A DNA stretch of 64,000 bases from Acanthochlamys bracteata (lineage: Eukaryota > Streptophyta > Magnoliopsida > Pandanales > Velloziaceae), in contig CM034128.1 of NCBI GenBank assembly GCA_019914995.1, positions 6,140,501 to 6,204,500 of the forward strand, written 5' to 3'. Position 1 is the stretch's first letter. Every line of letters begins with the position of its first letter. The notes under the pieces are model-generated. The model made no database searches. It saw only the letters and a list, made by a program, of their open reading frames with translations, and was not told where the DNA came from. Made by a program: the position numbers and the translations under genes. Positions 62,901-64,000 of the stretch are shown here, piece by piece.

Positions 62901-64000
62901 AAAAAGCCACAAAGCACCAGCCTCTGCATTATCCCGAATACAACTAATGATTTCATAGCAAACCTATCGGAAGGCAAAATTATAATTTATGAGCATATTA
63001 CTTGAAAAGCACTACCAGATTGAATCATTCAAGCATTGAATAAGTTCCCAGACGGAATTCGTTACAGATCAGAAGACACATACTGCATCCTCTGTAGGCC
63101 AAAAAAGAACCCTTACCGCATCACATCTCGCAATTATCTTAGTAGAAGTTATTTTTGGATATGATTAGCATGGCATACTCTCATCTCTCACTTGGATCAA
63201 TGCTCTACAAAATCTAATGGCAAACAAACAATTAAGAAGTAACAGAAGTAGCTTACCTACACTTCTGGTGAGGGCTAGTATACGAAAATTATCCAATCCT
63301 CACAACAAAAATACATCGAAAATAAGTTCGCGCAACTGCTGCTGCTTCTTTTAGTTCAACTTGGTTAAATTTCCACCCTTTGCCATGTTGAAAAAAAAGA
63401 AGCAACAACTAGAGATAATAACGCCCGTGGCCTCTACAATTCAAACTATTCTAACCATAATAATCCCTGACAGGCTCAAAAAACAATAAATAACTGAGAC
63501 AGGGAGTCAAAAGTTCAGAGACACTCCTCAACATGTTGCAGCTAAATTCGTAGTCCCTCCAACATCCAATCCCCATTAGTAGGAGTTTGCACACCCAAAA
63601 GCATTTTCCAACTTCTTGCCCAGCTGTTGCAACCAAACTTCTGCAAGAACTATACCCGCGATATACTGAAATTGGAGGCCGACCTGCAATGAGAACCAGG
63701 GAACGAATAATCAACCTTGAAGCAACATCGACAACATCGTCTTGGATAAAACTAATGATTTGACAAAATACACACTGAAGGATGATATTATAATTATGAT
63801 CATTTTAAGTGAGAATAACTAATGCAATGTATCACTAAAGCATTAGTTAAACGCCAGACAGAATTCGTCACATATCAGTACAAATATTAAATCCTCTATA
63901 AAAAGGTCAAACAAGAGTTATTTCCGCATTTCATCTCGCCGTGATCTTTCTAGAAGACATTTCAAGAAACAATTAATCTACCATCTTCTTATCCATCATT
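50930..64000 (-). repeat. Tandem array of about 1.66-kb A/B dimer units
   Basis: The anchor 'atttggttcataac' occurs at 52621, 54311, 55932, 57592, 59302, 61005 and 62679 (spacings 1690, 1621, 1660, 1710, 1703, 1674). Each unit contains two related halves: A ('tgatttcatagcatacc' at 51691, 52891, 54581, 56200, 57861, 59570, 61275, 62948) and B ('tgatttgacaacatac'-type at 52018, 53686, 55382, 57009, 58669, 60379, 62053, 63766). Right-hand units are the most alike. On the minus strand several stretches look exonic. One (52,595 leftwards) follows ttttccttgcag and reads SLELQANHDINETPVVAGFL. Another near 52,200 reads HCEMRCCDTSCLTYRGFNIS and ends at a cag|gtaact donor. Most copies carry stops. The array continues beyond the window. 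Function and parent gene unknown. Confidence 0.85.

Noticed and set aside
1..64000. CRISPR arrays, rRNA, tRNA or bacterial-type operons
   Set aside because: None seen. The tandem repeats present (61 bp, 1.66 kb) have no spacer structure and the DNA is plant nuclear.

Overview
This is nuclear DNA from a flowering plant. Evidence: split genes with GT-AG introns, plant-only families (TAB2, trihelix factor, UDP-apiose/xylose synthase, F-box/PP2, group-1 LEA) and dense plant transposon relics of the Gypsy, Copia, TRIM, Harbinger and hAT types. The spacers are very AT-rich. The F-box protein looks monocot-like to me, but that is only an impression.

Layout. Bases 1-19,300 are the gene-bearing part. 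It holds the 3' end of a chloroplast TAB2-type gene (+), a single-exon trihelix transcription factor (-, tail to tail with TAB2), a TRIM retrotransposon with three LTRs, a complete nine-exon UDP-apiose/UDP-xylose synthase gene (AXS, -), a complete two-exon F-box/PP2-A13-like gene (-) and a dead ARF-GAP gene (+). Bases 19,300-30,100 are a graveyard of nested, broken Gypsy and Copia elements, all on the minus strand. Bases 31,266-42,839 hold one small group-1 LEA (Em-like) gene, minus strand, broken by two large insertions whose target-site duplications are visible: a 6.0-kb TG...CA element (TSD CTAGT), itself carrying a 3.3-kb nested insertion, and a 5.35-kb PIF/Harbinger transposon (TSD TTA) with both of its genes. 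Bases 43,900-64,000 are a diverged duplicated segment followed by a tandem array of about 1.66-kb units. Each unit is a dimer of two related half-units of about 0.8 kb (A and B), and the array runs off the right edge. It looks like a multiplied piece of an intron-containing gene, but I cannot name the gene.

Functionally the intact genes are ordinary housekeeping or regulatory genes with no operon-like logic. AXS makes the apiose donor for cell-wall rhamnogalacturonan II, TAB2 supports translation of photosystem mRNAs, the trihelix protein is a DNA-binding regulator, and the F-box protein should be an SCF substrate receptor. The most informative features are evolutionary: the LEA gene split twice, the three-LTR TRIM, two hAT-like copies with 8-bp target duplications, and the A/B dimer array. 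I found no convincing new biological system. The array is the least explained structure.
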